A DNA stretch of 64,000 nt from Hemileia vastatrix (lineage: Eukaryota > Basidiomycota > Pucciniomycetes > Pucciniales > Zaghouaniaceae), in NCBI GenBank assembly GCA_030280995.1, contig JASXTE010000014.1:21489650-21553649 (forward strand), given 5' to 3'. The stretch's first letter is position 1. Each line of letters begins with the position of its first letter. Below the pieces are notes generated by a model. That model saw only the letters and a list, made by a program, of their open reading frames with translations, did no database searches and was not told the origin of the DNA. Of the stretch, positions 35,556-48,269 are shown in pieces. Both the position numbers and the translations under genes were made by a program.

Positions 35556-36852
35556 TTTAATGACTCACTACTTGAATAAAATAAAAAATTCTTATATCAT
35601 GACAATAAAGAGATAAAAAATATTTTTTATGATTGGTATTTTCTAGCTGTTCTAACACAGATAGATGTGATAACTAAAAGATAATAGTAGTAAAGTTGAG
35701 AGAAATTAGAAAATTGAGAAATGTGGTACAAAATAAGAGGGTTTATATATTACCAGAAGCAGGTTTTTGATAGGGATCTTTTACAATGGGATTAAGCTAG
35801 CAAGCATATTGGAAAATAGTCTAATGATACTAATGGGGTTAATAGTAAAAGGGAAGTAACTAGACATAAAAATTGGGGGCTTTAAAGTATGACAAACAAA
35901 GAAAATGTACAATTTGCAATTTGAAAATTGCAAAGGGTAAATTGTTGAGAATGTAAATTTAACTAATTTAAATATTTAAATTAATTTGTAAATATTGAAA
36001 TCATGCAATATGATAAAGAAATGTATTATTGGAAATTTTGATGTATTTTTGTGTTATAAAAAAAGGGGGACAAAAACAAAGGAAAAAGATAATTTAATAA
36101 AACAGGATAAAAAAATTTATCACTAAATAATATTATATAAAATTATTAAAAAAAATAATTTATTCTATGATAGGAGCTTTTTTGGGCTGCACAGGCACCC
36201 CACGGCACAAACCTAGCTCAAACTTAGTTAAAGTTAAATTGATATAATAAATCAGAAATAGAAACACTTAAGAATCTTTACATATGGATAAATTAAAAAA
36301 TTAATTAAAATTACTTCTTTATAAACTCCAACAACCAAGTAAAAAATTCAAAATTATTTAAAAGTATTTTACAGATTTGCACAAGGTTCTGTACTGTAAA
36401 AATCATTCAAAAGTAATTGATGAACTTTTTACACTGAGATAACTAAGTTGAAAAAGAAAATAGATAATGGATATATGATTCTAACTTGAGCTATTATTGA
36501 ATAGGAAAAGTCAAAAAAAATATAGCAGGATTAATTAAGGTATCTTTTACATTGATGTAAAACTTGGTTGATAAAATATAAAAAACGTTTAAATGAGGAC
36601 TAAAAAAAAATCAAATCAAATAGGAATATTAGGAATGGGTATTATAAAAATTATAAACACTATCTTATAAATATTGATGGAAATAAATTACTAGTAATTG
36701 AAAAAAATATTGTACTCTTTCACCTTAAAATGGAAATATCAACTACTCATAATATACTCAAAATTACTTAAAAATAGCTAAAGGTTTCCTCTTTACCAAA
36801 ATAAAATGGAAAGGGATATGTAGAAAATTGATTCCATCAAATTTTTTTGAGA
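35556..36852. other. AT-rich gene-free stretch
   Basis: This is upstream flank of the minus-strand relic, with no open frame supported. A short less AT-rich patch near 36185-36230 (GGGCTGCACAGGCACC) stands out but matches nothing I recognise. Confidence 0.5.
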
Positions 36853-38776
36853 AAAAGTGTCCAGCACAAATTTGACCAAACGTTTGCTGGACACTTTTCT
36901 GATTTGAAGATGGTAGGGTGCATGTTTATTTAAGAGAAGTGAGGTGTTCCTCATGAAAGTATGCAGCACAAGTTTTTACAAAAATTTTCTGGACACTTTT
37001 ACCTAAAATCAATTTGATTCCATCAATTATCTCTATTAAATAGGCTATTTTTTTGTTTTTCCTTACAATTTTTAGTTGCTGGTCTTGGTCAAAGTGTCCA
37101 GCACAAGTTTGGCTATACTTGTGCTGGAAACTTTTGTGAGGAACACCTCACTTCTCTTAAAACAAATTCACTTTACCAACTTCATATTGGAAATGTATCC
37201 AGCCCAAGTACTGCTGAACTTGTGCTGGACACTTTGACCCAGACCAGTGACTAAAAATTGCAACGGAAACCCAAAAAAATAGCCCATAAAATGAAGATAA
37301 TTGATGGCATAAAATTGTTTTTAGGTAAAAGTGTCAAGCACAAGTTTGGCCATACTTGTACTGGACACTTTTATGAGGAACACCTCACTTCTCTTAAATA
37401 AACATGCACCTTACCAACTTCATATTTGAAATTTGTCCAGCACAAGTACAACCAAACTTGTTCTGGACACTTTGACCAAGACCAGTGACTTAAAATTTCA
37501 AGGAAAATCAAAAAAATAGCCCATATAATGAAGATAATTGATGACATCAAATTGTTTTTGGGTAAAAGTGTCCAGAAAAAGTTTGGCCATACTTGTGCTG
37601 GACACTTTTATGATGAACACCTCACTTCTCTTAAATAAACATGCACCTTACCAACTTCATATTGGAAAAGTGTCCAGAAAAAGTTTGGCCAAACTTGTTC
37701 TGGACACTTTTACCTAAAAATTATTTGACGCCATCAATTATCTTCATTATATGGGCTATTTTTTTTAGTTTTACTTGCAGTTTTTAGTCACTGGTCTTGG
37801 TCAAAGTGTCAAGCACAAGTTCTGCCAAAATTGTGCTGGATACATTTCCAATATGAATTTGGTAAGGTGCATTTTTATTTAAGAGAAGTGAGGTGTTCTT
37901 CATTAAATTTTTTAGCACAGGTATGGCAGTACTTGTGCTGGACGCTTTTACCCAAAACCAATTTGATGCCATCAATTATCATCTTTTATATGGGTTTTTT
38001 TTTATTTTTCTTGCAATCTTTAGTCAATGGTCTTGGTCAAAGTGTCCAGCACAAGTTTGGCCGAACTTGTTCTGGACACTTTTATAAGGAAAACCTCACT
38101 TCTCTTAAATAAACATGCACCTTACCAACTTTATATTGGAAATGTGTCCAGCAAAATTACAGCTGAACTTATTCTGGACACTTTTCCCAACACCAGTGAC
38201 TAAACATTGCAAGGAAAACTAAAACAATTAGCCCATATAATGAATATAATTGATTGCATCAAATTTTTTTAGGTAAAATTGTCCAGCACAAGTTTGGTGG
38301 TACTTGTGCAGGACACTTTAATGAGGAACACCTCATTTCTCTTTAATAAACATGCACCTTACCAACTTCATATTGAAAATTTTTCCAGCACAAGTTTGGC
38401 CAAACTTGTTCTTGACACTTTGGTAATGGACAGTAACTTATTAATTCAAGGAAATTAAATATAAATGGGCTATAACATGAAGATATTCGATGCCATCAAA
38501 ATTTTTTTTGGGTAAAAGTGTCCAGCACAAGTTTGGCCATACTTGTGCTTGACACTTTTATGAGGAGCACTTCACTTCTCTTAAAGAAACATGCACCTTA
38601 CCAACTTCATAGTTGAAAAGTTTCCAGCACAAGTACGGCCAAACTTGTGCTGGAGACTTTTACCCAAAAAATTAGATAGCATCAATTATCTTCAGTATGT
38701 GGGCTTTTTTTTCGCTTTCCTTGAAATAATAAGAGACTGTCCAGAACAAGTTTGGCCAAACTTGTACTGGACACAT
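36853..38776. repeat. Array of 17 palindromes with two alternating invertible spacers
   Basis: The ~44-bp palindrome has arm AAAGTGTCCAGCACAAGTTT, a GGCC-like centre and the complementary arm. It recurs at about 36853, 36963, 37090, 37190, 37327, 37431, 37563, 37667, 37803, 37908, 38039, 38140, 38275, 38377, 38514, 38617 and 38736, with varying decay. Spacers alternate strictly between module A (~60 bp, contains ACCTCACTTCTCTTAAATAA) and module B (~88 bp, contains ATAATGAAGATAATTGATG). Orientations in order are A- B- A+ B+ A+ B+ A+ B- A- B- A+ B+ A+ B+ A+ B-. The dimer period is about 235 bp. It may be the subterminal repeat region of the CACTA-type element encoded at 40652-46093. Confidence 0.88.
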
Positions 38777-39458
38777 TGTGCAATACTTAAAATTTACTGA
38801 ATTATGTTTATCAATTACATGTTATTAAAACCTCTTTTATTTTATTAAGGCATGAAAAACAAATATAAACTGATGATTGTTTCATTTTTAATTATTAATA
38901 ATTTTATAATTATTGTTGTGATAAGTTAAATTTTAAAAAATTATTTTTGTTTAAGATCATTGTGAAATTGAATTTCCATGGGTTGGATGCTTTAATTTTT
39001 TGTATATATTTTTTTTATTAGCTATGTTAATAGATTATTGAGAATGATGTTTCTTTTTTTGTTAGGGATGGTGTTCACTTTCATAAATTTTTTCACATGT
39101 GCATTTTTACACTAATCATTCCTGACATTTAGCCAATATAAGGCCATCATAACTATTGAAAAAAAGGTATGTTAAATTAAAAATAAGAGTCTAATTCTAT
39201 TATTGTTTAAGGTTTTAATTTCATCTTGCCGTTGTAGACAATCCTATAGTACTAGCTATAAGCCTTGACCAAGGGATTTGGAGAAAAACCAGAGAGAAAA
39301 TCCCCTGTCCCTTTAGAAAAATAGAGTGAGATTTACCTGCTAAAGTAAGTTGGTTCCTGTTTTCTAAAGCCCCTTTTCAACACACTTGACTGCTTGATGA
39401 GCCAAGAAAGTATTCACCAGCCAGACTACCAGACAAAAGAACTGAAATGTAGACCAAT

Positions 39459-39542
39459 GTCCACACCAGAGACAGCAAAGATTCTTGATGTAGGCTGCAA
39501 ATCCACACCAGAGATAGCAATAATACTTGCTATAGCTTGCAA
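39459..39542. repeat. 42-bp imperfect tandem duplication
   Basis: Two adjacent units begin CCACACCAGAGACAGCAAAG and CCACACCAGAGATAGCAATA and end GGCTGCAAAT and AGCTTGCAAG. They lie in a moderately GC-balanced patch within AT-rich DNA. Confidence 0.6.
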
Positions 39543-39820
39543 GACTATAACAGAGAAAACAGTTGCCAAAGTTAAGTTAAATGAAGAACTCACTTGCAAC
39601 AAACACAGCCAAATTGTGGCCAGAAACAGTGAAAACTGAGTGAGGAACAAGGATATCACCTCTGGATGGTTGTATGATAATTAAGGTTGCCCCAAACCAT
39701 CTTATTCACTATGTACACACAGACCACTATCTAAGAGCCCATGCACACCCAAAAATCTGGCGCCTGTACCCGCCAAATTGAATAAAAAACCCTCCAGAAG
39801 TGCTCTCCAACCTTCTAAAA

Positions 39821-39880
39821 CAGAGGCGGGCGGGCCGCCCGACGTCGGAGGTGCCGCCTGAAGCGGCCCGGCCTCCCTGA
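39821..39880. other. Short GC-rich island
   Basis: About 60 bases contain GGCGGGCGGGCCGCCCGACG and AAGCGGCCCGGCCTCC, with small internal palindromes (GCCGC-CTGAA-GCGGC). This base composition is unlike anything else in the window. No gene is evident. Confidence 0.6.
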
Positions 39881-40651
39881 AGCCAGAAAACTAATAAAAA
39901 CAACTAATCTACTTAGAAAAATTAGCTACAACTACTAAAACCTCTAAAACACAGAATTTCACTATAACAACATTGAGACATGAAATATAGAGAAAAATTA
40001 GCCCTATACAATGGTACTAAGAACTCAACCCGAAGACTTAAGGTTAGCCCGTAAAACACGAAAAAAAAATTAAACAGCTATCTTTTATAAATGAAAAATG
40101 AGGAAATGATCCCTTAAACCTTAGAATATGAAAAATGTCTACATGACATAAAATATAGAGAAAAACCAGGGCTATCCAATGATAGTACCCACATATCCGC
40201 AGACCCAATATCAATGGAATAAAACCAGAAAAATACCCAATTCCTTAACAGATGTCAATTAAGACATTCACAAACCGCGCCAAATCACACAACAAAGGCC
40301 CCTGCCAATGTTGGAAGACCACACTGTAAGTATCTGAATATAGATTAAATTTATTATATTTCAAGTTCATATATTGTGTATAAAAAAATTTCACATTTAT
40401 TTAAGCAAAACGTTTATCATGTCTTAAAGTTTTACAAAAATATATATTTATTTTTCTATCCTCAATATTTTCATAATCATGAATTCTTTTTCTCTCTCTT
40501 ATATTATACATCAAATGGCATTTTTTTTAAAAAAGAATAATAATGATATTTAAGAAAAAGATTACTATCACTCTATATACATGGTTACCAATGGGGTAAA
40601 AAATTTAAGGTTCTGCTTCTTTATCTAGTGCTTTATTAACTTTTTCAAAAT

Positions 40652-42295
40652 CTATATCATCTTGAACCTCAAGTAACTCCCTCTCATAACCAACAAATTT
40701 TCTAAATATCCAGGTGAATAACAGTTATTTGCCATAAATTTTGGCACATTCATGATACCATCTGTTGAATCTGTCTTTTTACTTGAGCAATAATAAAGTT
40801 TCTTCATTGAAGCATTTTCAACATTTGAATGGGCAGTCCTTTTAGTCAAGTTGTCCATTTTATCTAAAATTTCATCAGGTTTTGGATTTCTCCATCCAGG
40901 AACTACTCCTATACAACATTTCTCTTCTGGATGGTGTGGGGCTTCTTCTAAATCAGACATGAGACTTGTATCATGAAAAATTGCTACAAATACTGGCTGA
41001 TCAATTCAATTTTTTCTTGCCATGCCATAGTGATTTTTTGAAATCTAAAATAAAATCAAATTAGTAAAAGAATCTCTTTATTTATTATTCTTTGAATAAA
41101 TACCTTTGTTTGATAAAGCTTTATCTTTTCTCTTGATCTATTTTCCTTTCTACTTGCCTCAATCACCTCACTGTTTTGACCAGTCACCTTTTAAATCTAT
41201 TTTCCCTTGTTGACCACCCATTGCTTGAAAATTATTGGTGTAAACCTGAGTTTTACTGAATCAATCTTTTTCAATTTTGAGAGCCACTTAGTACAATGGT
41301 CTGATACTACACTCCCCATTACTTGATTTGAATGTGACTCTGAGAAATTTTGAAAGTTCCAATCAAAGGCGAGTCAACAAAATCCTTTCTCTTGAAGCTC
41401 TTTTCCCAAATTTTGTTTTAAAGAGATCAGTACAGCAGCTCCTTCCTTTAGTCCTTGTGGCTCAGGTGTTGTTATAAAAGCTGGTAGATGAATTTTGGAG
41501 CATAAGAACATGGAAGTATTTGTTAAAATAAATTGAAAATCAACAGCTGAAGTTGCCTGCGGTGTGTTTTGAACCTGTTTTAATGCTGTTTCAATTTTCA
41601 ATTTCTTGTAAGCATGCCAAATCTTACATTCTTTAACTTCTTTGTTTGTTGGGCCAATAGGAAACTCAGATACATTAATGGGTCAACCAAGACAGAACTT
41701 CAAAAAGTGATAGATATGTTGGTTAATAGAATCTGAGCTCCTTGATACATCACACCTCATAACTATGCTTCTAACCATTTGCAAGTTTTGGTCATTTTGA
41801 AGTGACTCAGCATCAATTATTCTGTGCTGATCAGTAGCTTGAATTATAAGAGAGGGATTAAATGCAAATTTTTGAAAATAAAAATTGGTAAACCTATTTT
41901 AAAACATAAATGCATGTTGGAAAATTTTACTCACCATGTACACTGGTACTGGCTGCTGGGTTAGTAGAAGTGGGTTCCCCATTATTTCCAAGAAAATTAT
42001 TCAACAACATACTAGACCAATCATTCCCTACACGTTCTGCTTGCTGCCAAAAATTACAGGGTGCGGATTGACCATCTGTATTTGTGATATTAGAAGAGAA
42101 ATCAGTTGATCAAATTTGGGGATCTGATGAAGACTGAGGAGGAGGTTAGGGTTTACTTGGATTTTCTCTAGGATTTTTAGGGGGAACAGGACCGGAATCA
42201 CCCATTCTAGGATTTTGAGGAGGAGGATTATTTTGCCCTCTAAATTTACTTGCTAATGGATTATCAACCTGCATGGCATCACCAGTATTAGACAT
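40652..42295 (-). pseudogene. Second gene of the Tnp2 element, unknown accessory protein
   Basis: The gene begins at ATG 42295 (MSNTGDAMQVDNPLAS) with a Pro/Asn-rich N-terminus interrupted by two stops. A plausible donor follows STSVHGE near 41940. Later blocks include IDAESLQNDQNLQMVRSI, WHAYKKLKIETALKQVQNT, a segment ending at a stop near 41374, and a last exon with EEKCCIGVVPGWRNPKPDE and a Cys-poor C-terminus. An intron around 41040-41110 is likely. No domain was recognised. Lying directly behind the transposase on the same strand, it could be the element's second protein, as CACTA elements commonly encode two. That role is inferred from position only. Confidence 0.5.
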
Positions 42296-42779
42296 TCTGT
42301 GCTTTATAAAAAATAAAACAAAAATTATTAACTTTCAGAATATAGACAAGATAAAATTAAAGAGAAATTACCTATACATTTTAATTGTGAGTTTAATGAA
42401 TAAAATATTCAAGTAAAAAAATTAGTGGAAAACTTGGTTTTATTGGCTTGTAAGTTATGGTCCTTAGATTTTTCAACCCTGGTTCTGAACTATTTATAAT
42501 ATTTTTCAAGTATAGGTAGACTTTGTATAGTAAATTGAATTCCTTTTAGTTGAAATTAAATTTACAAAAAAATGTCACTCATTAATAGCAGGGTTTCTAA
42601 ACTGTAAAGAATCCCCTTGTTATTGTTTTCTTAAACATTTAGGCAAAATCTCAAAAAAATTTATTTATTAATCTTGCATCTAGCTGTTCAAAAAATCTAT
42701 TACAAAAATTCCAAATCCTCCGAGTTCTTACCAATTCTAAATAATTTCAAATGTATTAACAAAAATAAAATTTACATGT

Positions 42780-45700
42780 TGTTTAATTTTTTTACTTACT
42801 AGTGTCTGAAGTCCAAAAGCAGTGATAACATTGTACTTTATTCCAAACATTCCCCTTTGGTGCTGTAAAGTGGCCGCATGTCCAATAATTGAATCTTGAT
42901 TTATCACAATTTGTTTTGCTTTTTTTACTCTTTCTAAAGGGCAATGAACTTGTGGATACCCCTCATAGGGATCCTTTTTTGTATCTTCTGGTATAAGCTC
43001 TTTAAAGGGACTTACAATTAGATAGACTTTTTCATTATCTTCCTTTGAACTAAAAAGCTGATCAATATTCCCAAACTGACTATCTTTTCAAAATTAGAAT
43101 TCAATGGTAGAATTCCCAGGATTCTGATCATGATTTGTATAACACTTTCCATGGACCAATATGCTTGCTACATTTTCAACTACCAAGTCTCCTACCTTCT
43201 CTGATGGTGACAAAGCCCGTTTAGATGTCTCTTTTCTCAAGCGTTCCCTTACCCATTTGGTAAATAATGCCTCAGTCAAATTTATATGTCTTTTTTTTAT
43301 ATTGAATTAAATTTTTTTAAAATTAGATCCATACTGAGCATCATTTTCAGCTTTACTTTTTCCAATACCCTAGGATTCCAATGCCAGTGCATGAGCATGG
43401 TCTGTGGTAATTCTTCTATGTTCAATAAAAATAAATTAGCTCATTTGAATTTTTAAGCACCCAATTACCAAACTAAATGCCTGGATGATGATTTTTAAGA
43501 ATTTCTGATAATATATCATTAACTCTTTCAGAAGCCCAAGTAGCTATAACTACAGGTGGACTAAAATGTTTAATCATTTCTGGAAAATGTTGAGTGAATT
43601 GCAGATTTGGCTTAAAGCTGATATTTTTCCAACCTTTTTCCAAGCAGTTACAATACTCCAATAGCTGTTGTTTTAATTCATCAACTTCATCAGTGGATAC
43701 ATTTTTTAAAGTTAAAAAGTTGGTCATTGAACTTAAAGTGGTGAGTGATTTGAGAAGATAATATTCTCTAGGTTTGTGTTCTGACATCACTGATGTCTTT
43801 GCTTGATTTAATTTTTCTACTCAAAGGGGGATAAGTGAAAAAGGAAGGTAAACAGTATAAAGTACATGCCACTCCACATCTTTGAGGGAACCTGACTTTT
43901 TAGATCCTACTTGTTTTGGAACTCTTGAAATCCAGGAGTGTTTTTTTGGTTGCTCAATCACATTCCACACTACCTCTAGCTCAGTGGCTAACAATTGTGG
44001 ATCTCTAGTTCTTTTTCCTTCTTTCTCTTTGCCCTTCTTTTTATCTTCCTTACTTATAATAGTCTCAAGGGATGAATTAGATCTTTCACTTTCAGATATG
44101 CTAATATCTGTTTGCCTTAAGTTATAGGTCAAATCTCCACTTCCACTTCCAGAAGCATGTTCTTAGCCAAACCCTAAGGTTTGAAAGTGATGTTTAGAAA
44201 TTGATGACTTTTTCCTGCTGTTTTGTTCTTCTGATTCAGCTCCTCCACTATCCATTCTAAGATATTTTTGTGACGGTCTTGTTGTACTTGTATATTGTAG
44301 TCTTTTATGCAGTCCCACTAGTTCAATATTATCAGCATCACTTCTGATTAAGCTGCTTCTACGTTTTTTATATTGCTTATTTAGAAATATATCAGAACGT
44401 GAATCATCATTTTCTCTTCTTACATGCCAATTTTTTTCCTTTGTCATCTTTTTTTCTAGGTTGATTGTGGCATTTTGTATTAGACAAAAATCTAGACTGT
44501 GATATTTAATATTTCCAAGCATGTGTGAATGCATCAATTCAATTGAGCAATATTCCATAGGATGCCAATATACAATTTTTTTCAGCTCGCTCCATCAAAC
44601 CCCATGACTCCTACTAATAGATAACCGCTCCCAATGTGACCAAAACTTTTTCCACTTCTCTGCCCAGTGCATATGATCCTCATGAGTATGTAAGGAAAAT
44701 TTTTAAACTTGATGCTCACCAATTTTGTCTTTTGAAATATGAAAGACAGAGAAGAACTTAGTGGCTGAGTGACTTGGAAAACCAGAAATCTTTTGTATTG
44801 CAGGAATGTCTCCTATTAAAGAGAATAATGCAGTCCTTATTTTTCAGCCTTGAAAATAGTGAGGTGTTTTTCCAATAAATACGCCATCCCATAGAGTCTT
44901 TAGATCATCCACAAGAGGCTTCAGACGATTATTAATTTTTTCACTTGTTGGCTCGGTTGGACCAGGAATAATAGCATACAAAAATAGATTTTTGTTTTTG
45001 TATCAATCTTCTGGAGGCAAGTTCATACATGCCAACAAGATATTACCCACAGATTTCTGATGACCTCCAAAATAATTTCCACCCAGCCTAAACCGGTCAA
45101 CATATAAACTAAACACTTAATTACCTTGTGTTTTTGTATATCCATCAACACCTCTATTTTGAGTCATAGAAATATCTGGAAAATTTTTCCATACAAAACC
45201 ATCATATACAACTTTCATCACATCCCTTTCCATGTTTACTAGAAAATAATTTTTTTTAAATCAGAATCTTGAATTTGATTAGTTGAAGCTTTCCTGAAAG
45301 CCAGTCAACCAAACTGTTGTGATGAAATGTTTTACAAGGATGGTAGATTGCTTCTTCTTGTTTGTACTTAGCCAAATACAAACTTTCATCACAATTTAAA
45401 GTATCTTCTCTCTGTTCTAAATCTTTCAAATAGAGTATTGAGGATGAATAAAAAGGTTGAGTACAAGATAAAATTGATTTTTGGTGTTTTGGGTTATACT
45501 CATAAAGAGCAAAGCACTTAGCACAGCATGTCTTTGTGACAAATAATGGATTGATTCGCAATCAATTAAAACCTGTCTCTATAGAAAGGGGAATCAGGCT
45601 GATTATTCTACTAGTATCTATTTTACCTACGTCACTAAGAGGTTTGAGTTTCTTGATTTTGTCAAGAAAAAATTGAGCACAACCTTCTTGGCTTAAATGA

Positions 45701-46093
45701 TGGATAAGAGAAAGTTTTGCTGCTTGCCGCATGATCTTTGGGCTATAAAGCTCTTTCAAATTCAATTCATTTGACTAAGGTAGAGATCTAATTGTATCCA
45801 AAACAGGCTGTCCCTAAGCAAAGAAAAAAACTTAAGATTAATTGAAAAATAATTTCTCTTTATTTACCAAATATTTATGTCTTACAAGGTCTTGGATGTT
45901 GGATCCTAAGTTAGGTGAAGCGCTGGATGTACCAACCATCTGTTTTTTTCAATTTCTTTCCTCTTCATTTTTGGAGTATAACTGAGATTTTTTTAAAGCT
46001 ACACCAACTTCAAAGCTTCCCAATGAGGTATGATTCTTTCTTGATGAAAATCCAAGCTCTTCACATTTACAAACACAAAAAAATTGTGGCATT
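42780..46093 (-). pseudogene. Tnp2-type (CACTA superfamily) transposase
   Basis: Degenerate DDE-type transposase matching the fungal Tnp2 (Transposase_21) pattern. The likely start is ATG 46093 (MPQFFCVCKCEELGFSS). A cysteine block, CCAKCFALYEYNP (about 45490-45535), ends in a segment like SLVDWLSGKLQ. The core has LLACMNLPPED (about 45010-45045), AIIPGPTEPTSEK, RPLVDDLKTLWDGVF, FPSHSATKFFS, HWAEKWKKFW and IELMHSHMLGN (about 44520-44545). C-terminal blocks are KKHSWISRVP, DVEWHVLYTVYLPFSL and VVIATWASERVNDIL (about 43530), then EKVYLIVSPFKELIP and IIGHAATLQ...MFGIKY (about 42790-43070). Stops occur near 45115, 45008, 44850 and 44700, with frame changes between blocks, so it is inactive. Introns are probable but not all could be placed. 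Confidence 0.78.
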
Positions 46094-47229
46094 TTAAGAC
46101 TTTTGGTTATAAGAAATATGTTACTGGATGGTAGATATTGAACAAATTATTTATTTATTGTGAAGCCCTCAATAAAATAAGCTAATTTTTATGTCTCAAA
46201 AAGTTTATCAACAAGTTGGTTACCATGGCTTTCTTTGAATTTTCGTTTCATGCACATCAGCCATACATTAAGTAGGTATCCATGCTCTGCATCAGCAAAA
46301 TTTTTCAGACTTGCTACATTTTACAATGTTGCATACATGTTTATCAAACAGATTATTTTGCACAAAGCATAATACTATAATAGAATACAAATTCTTTGCA
46401 TTTTTAAATATTTGAGAAACTATGATATAACTTGAATCAAAATAATACCATTTAATTTATAATAATAAAGTTATTTAAGTGTTGCAATTTTTTTTCTACA
46501 ATCACCTGCATTAATAAAATTCTGCCAAGTAATAGAAATGTTTTCACTAATAATCACTATAAGATATAAAAAAAATTTATAATATTTATTTTTCACAATA
46601 TAGAATTACAGTCTGAAAAATAAATATTTTTTCAACAAAATATATTATTTTTAAATTTTTAAATCTAAGAGGTCATCAAAGTAAAGCTTCTGGAATCCAA
46701 AAACAAGAATTTTTACATTTAGTTGCTTATTTCAAACTCTGAAAAATTGGTATGGTTTTTGAGTAATCTTGGTCAATGAACTATACACCTACCAATAATG
46801 TGTTAATATAAATTTTTAAAATAAGTTTTTCAATAAAATCAACAAGCTCAAATATGGTCATTATTTGCATACAAATATTTTCAAAATGATTCTGCATTAT
46901 ATTTTTACCTGTTTATCATGCAATAATTTTCTATTATAGCTGAAATACTTTATTTTGAATTAATTATGAAGATACATAGATATCCATGTTTTATAGAGAA
47001 AGATATTTATGAGAAAGCTCATCTGCCAGTCCACTCAAATCTACATTATTAATTCTTTTCAAAATAATTAATTTATTAAAGTAGTGTTTTTTTTGCCATA
47101 TCCTTTCAAAATTTTATACTTTCCTTCATTTTGCTTTTCATAACGTATATGATGAGCTCTAATTGTTCTTATTTTCCTCAGGGAAAAATACCTACTAATA
47201 CCTGTGTACTTAATAAAAGATTCAATGAA
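46094..47229. other. AT-rich divergent intergenic region
   Basis: It lies between the transposase start and the plus-strand gene remnant. No open frame is supported. I searched for a counterpart of the palindrome array (GTGTCCAGCACAAG) and saw none, so the other end of the CACTA-like element is not recognisable here. Confidence 0.5.
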
Positions 47230-48269
47230 ATACTCCCTTGATCAACTTCTTATTTTTGCAGGTCTATTTACAATTTCTGTTGTTTTCTTTTGAATATTTC
47301 ACATCAGTCAAATGAATGGAAGCTAAATACCACCAAAGAACAACTACACAGGTTTTCATTGTTAAATATAAGCTCTCTCAACATTGATATTAATTTGCCA
47401 TATCCTGAAGGAAATTACCACATATCTGAACAAACCCCTACTATATTCAATGATGCTTTTATCCACTTTCTTCATCAATTCAAGTTTCCCTGAAAAAATT
47501 TTTCTTGGAATCTTGATTGGTTTCATGAGTGGAATCAAGTTTTGGAAAAAATTATCATTGAGAACTGGGATAAATCTTTGGAAAATATTTATTTGGTTTC
47601 TTATTCAATGGAATCTACTCATATTTCCTACCTAAATCAAATGGGTGTTCTTCACTGCTGGTTTATAGGTTATTCTGATAAATTACAACTTGTAAAATAA
47701 ACTGGTAGTTTCCATGAAATAGTTAAAATAACAAAGTATAAATATAAAATAAAAAAGAAATTAAGAGATAATCTTTTTCTCTCATTTTTTCCACAAGCTT
47801 ATATAATTTTGAAAATCTTTTTCAGAACTCTTTTAAGAAAACTCACCTTCTTAAACAACTTCCAAGTGGTGAAACCTATGAGAATCTTTTCAAAAATTTC
47901 AAATGTTGCTCAGACACCGAAATTGATGATGAAGGTTCTTTTAAGTGGATTTTATTGCCATGGAGAGCTGAAGAACTCTCAAGACTTACAAAAAATCTTG
48001 ACCATAAACACATTCAAATCCAAGAAAATTCCCCTTATTCTGGAGAAATACTTAAGAACTTGGCATTATATGATAGATTAAATTTGGTATCCACAATTGA
48101 GACTCACTTTAATTCTTTTCCAGTCCCCAGGGGTTTTCCAAGTGACTGCTATTCTTCATTATATCTTGCTTCTCTCAATCCTCAACCATTAAGAATTCTT
48201 AATTGTCAAGCCCCAATATACATTTCCTTCAAACTTGAACAAATTTCAAATTCTAATGTGAGTTATTGA
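47230..48269 (+). pseudogene. Unrecognised spliced gene remnant
   Basis: Reading resumes after a TTTTTGCAG acceptor at about 47261 (SIYNFCCFLLNISHQ). It runs through SLNIDINLPYPEGNYHI and, past one in-frame TGA near 47492, through NLDWFHEWNQVLEKIIIENW to YSDKLQL. An intron at 47692-47825 (GTAAAA...TTTTCAG) is in phase and leads to NSFKKTHLLKQLPSGETYEN and LLPWRAEELSRLTKNLD. The block ends at a stop at 48269, or at a GTGAGT donor just before it. No family is recognised, and no membrane or zinc motif is evident. The in-phase intron makes chance unlikely. The 5' end is not found. Confidence 0.5.

Larger units (their letters stand above)
38777..40651. other. Spacer between palindrome array and transposon genes
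   Basis: 38777-39200 is AT-rich and featureless. 39240-40320 is less AT-rich and contains a 42-bp imperfect direct duplication (about 39459-39542, CCACACCAGAGAYAGCAA) and a small GC-rich island at about 39821-39880. An 81-codon open frame at 39394-39639 spans the duplication and is not supported as a gene. 40330-40640 is AT-rich 3' flank of the minus-strand gene. Confidence 0.5.

Noticed and set aside
36853..38776. CRISPR-like appearance: palindromic repeats with spacers at regular distance
   Set aside because: The spacers are only two recurring sequences, repeats are ~44 bp and degenerate, there are no cas genes, and the surrounding genes are eukaryotic.
37784..38800. Short open frames on both strands within the palindrome array
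   Set aside because: Translations simply repeat the palindrome and spacer modules in different frames.
39394..39639. 81-codon frame before the palindrome array
   Set aside because: It spans a 42-bp tandem duplication, and the opposite strand is equally open. No domain or splice context.
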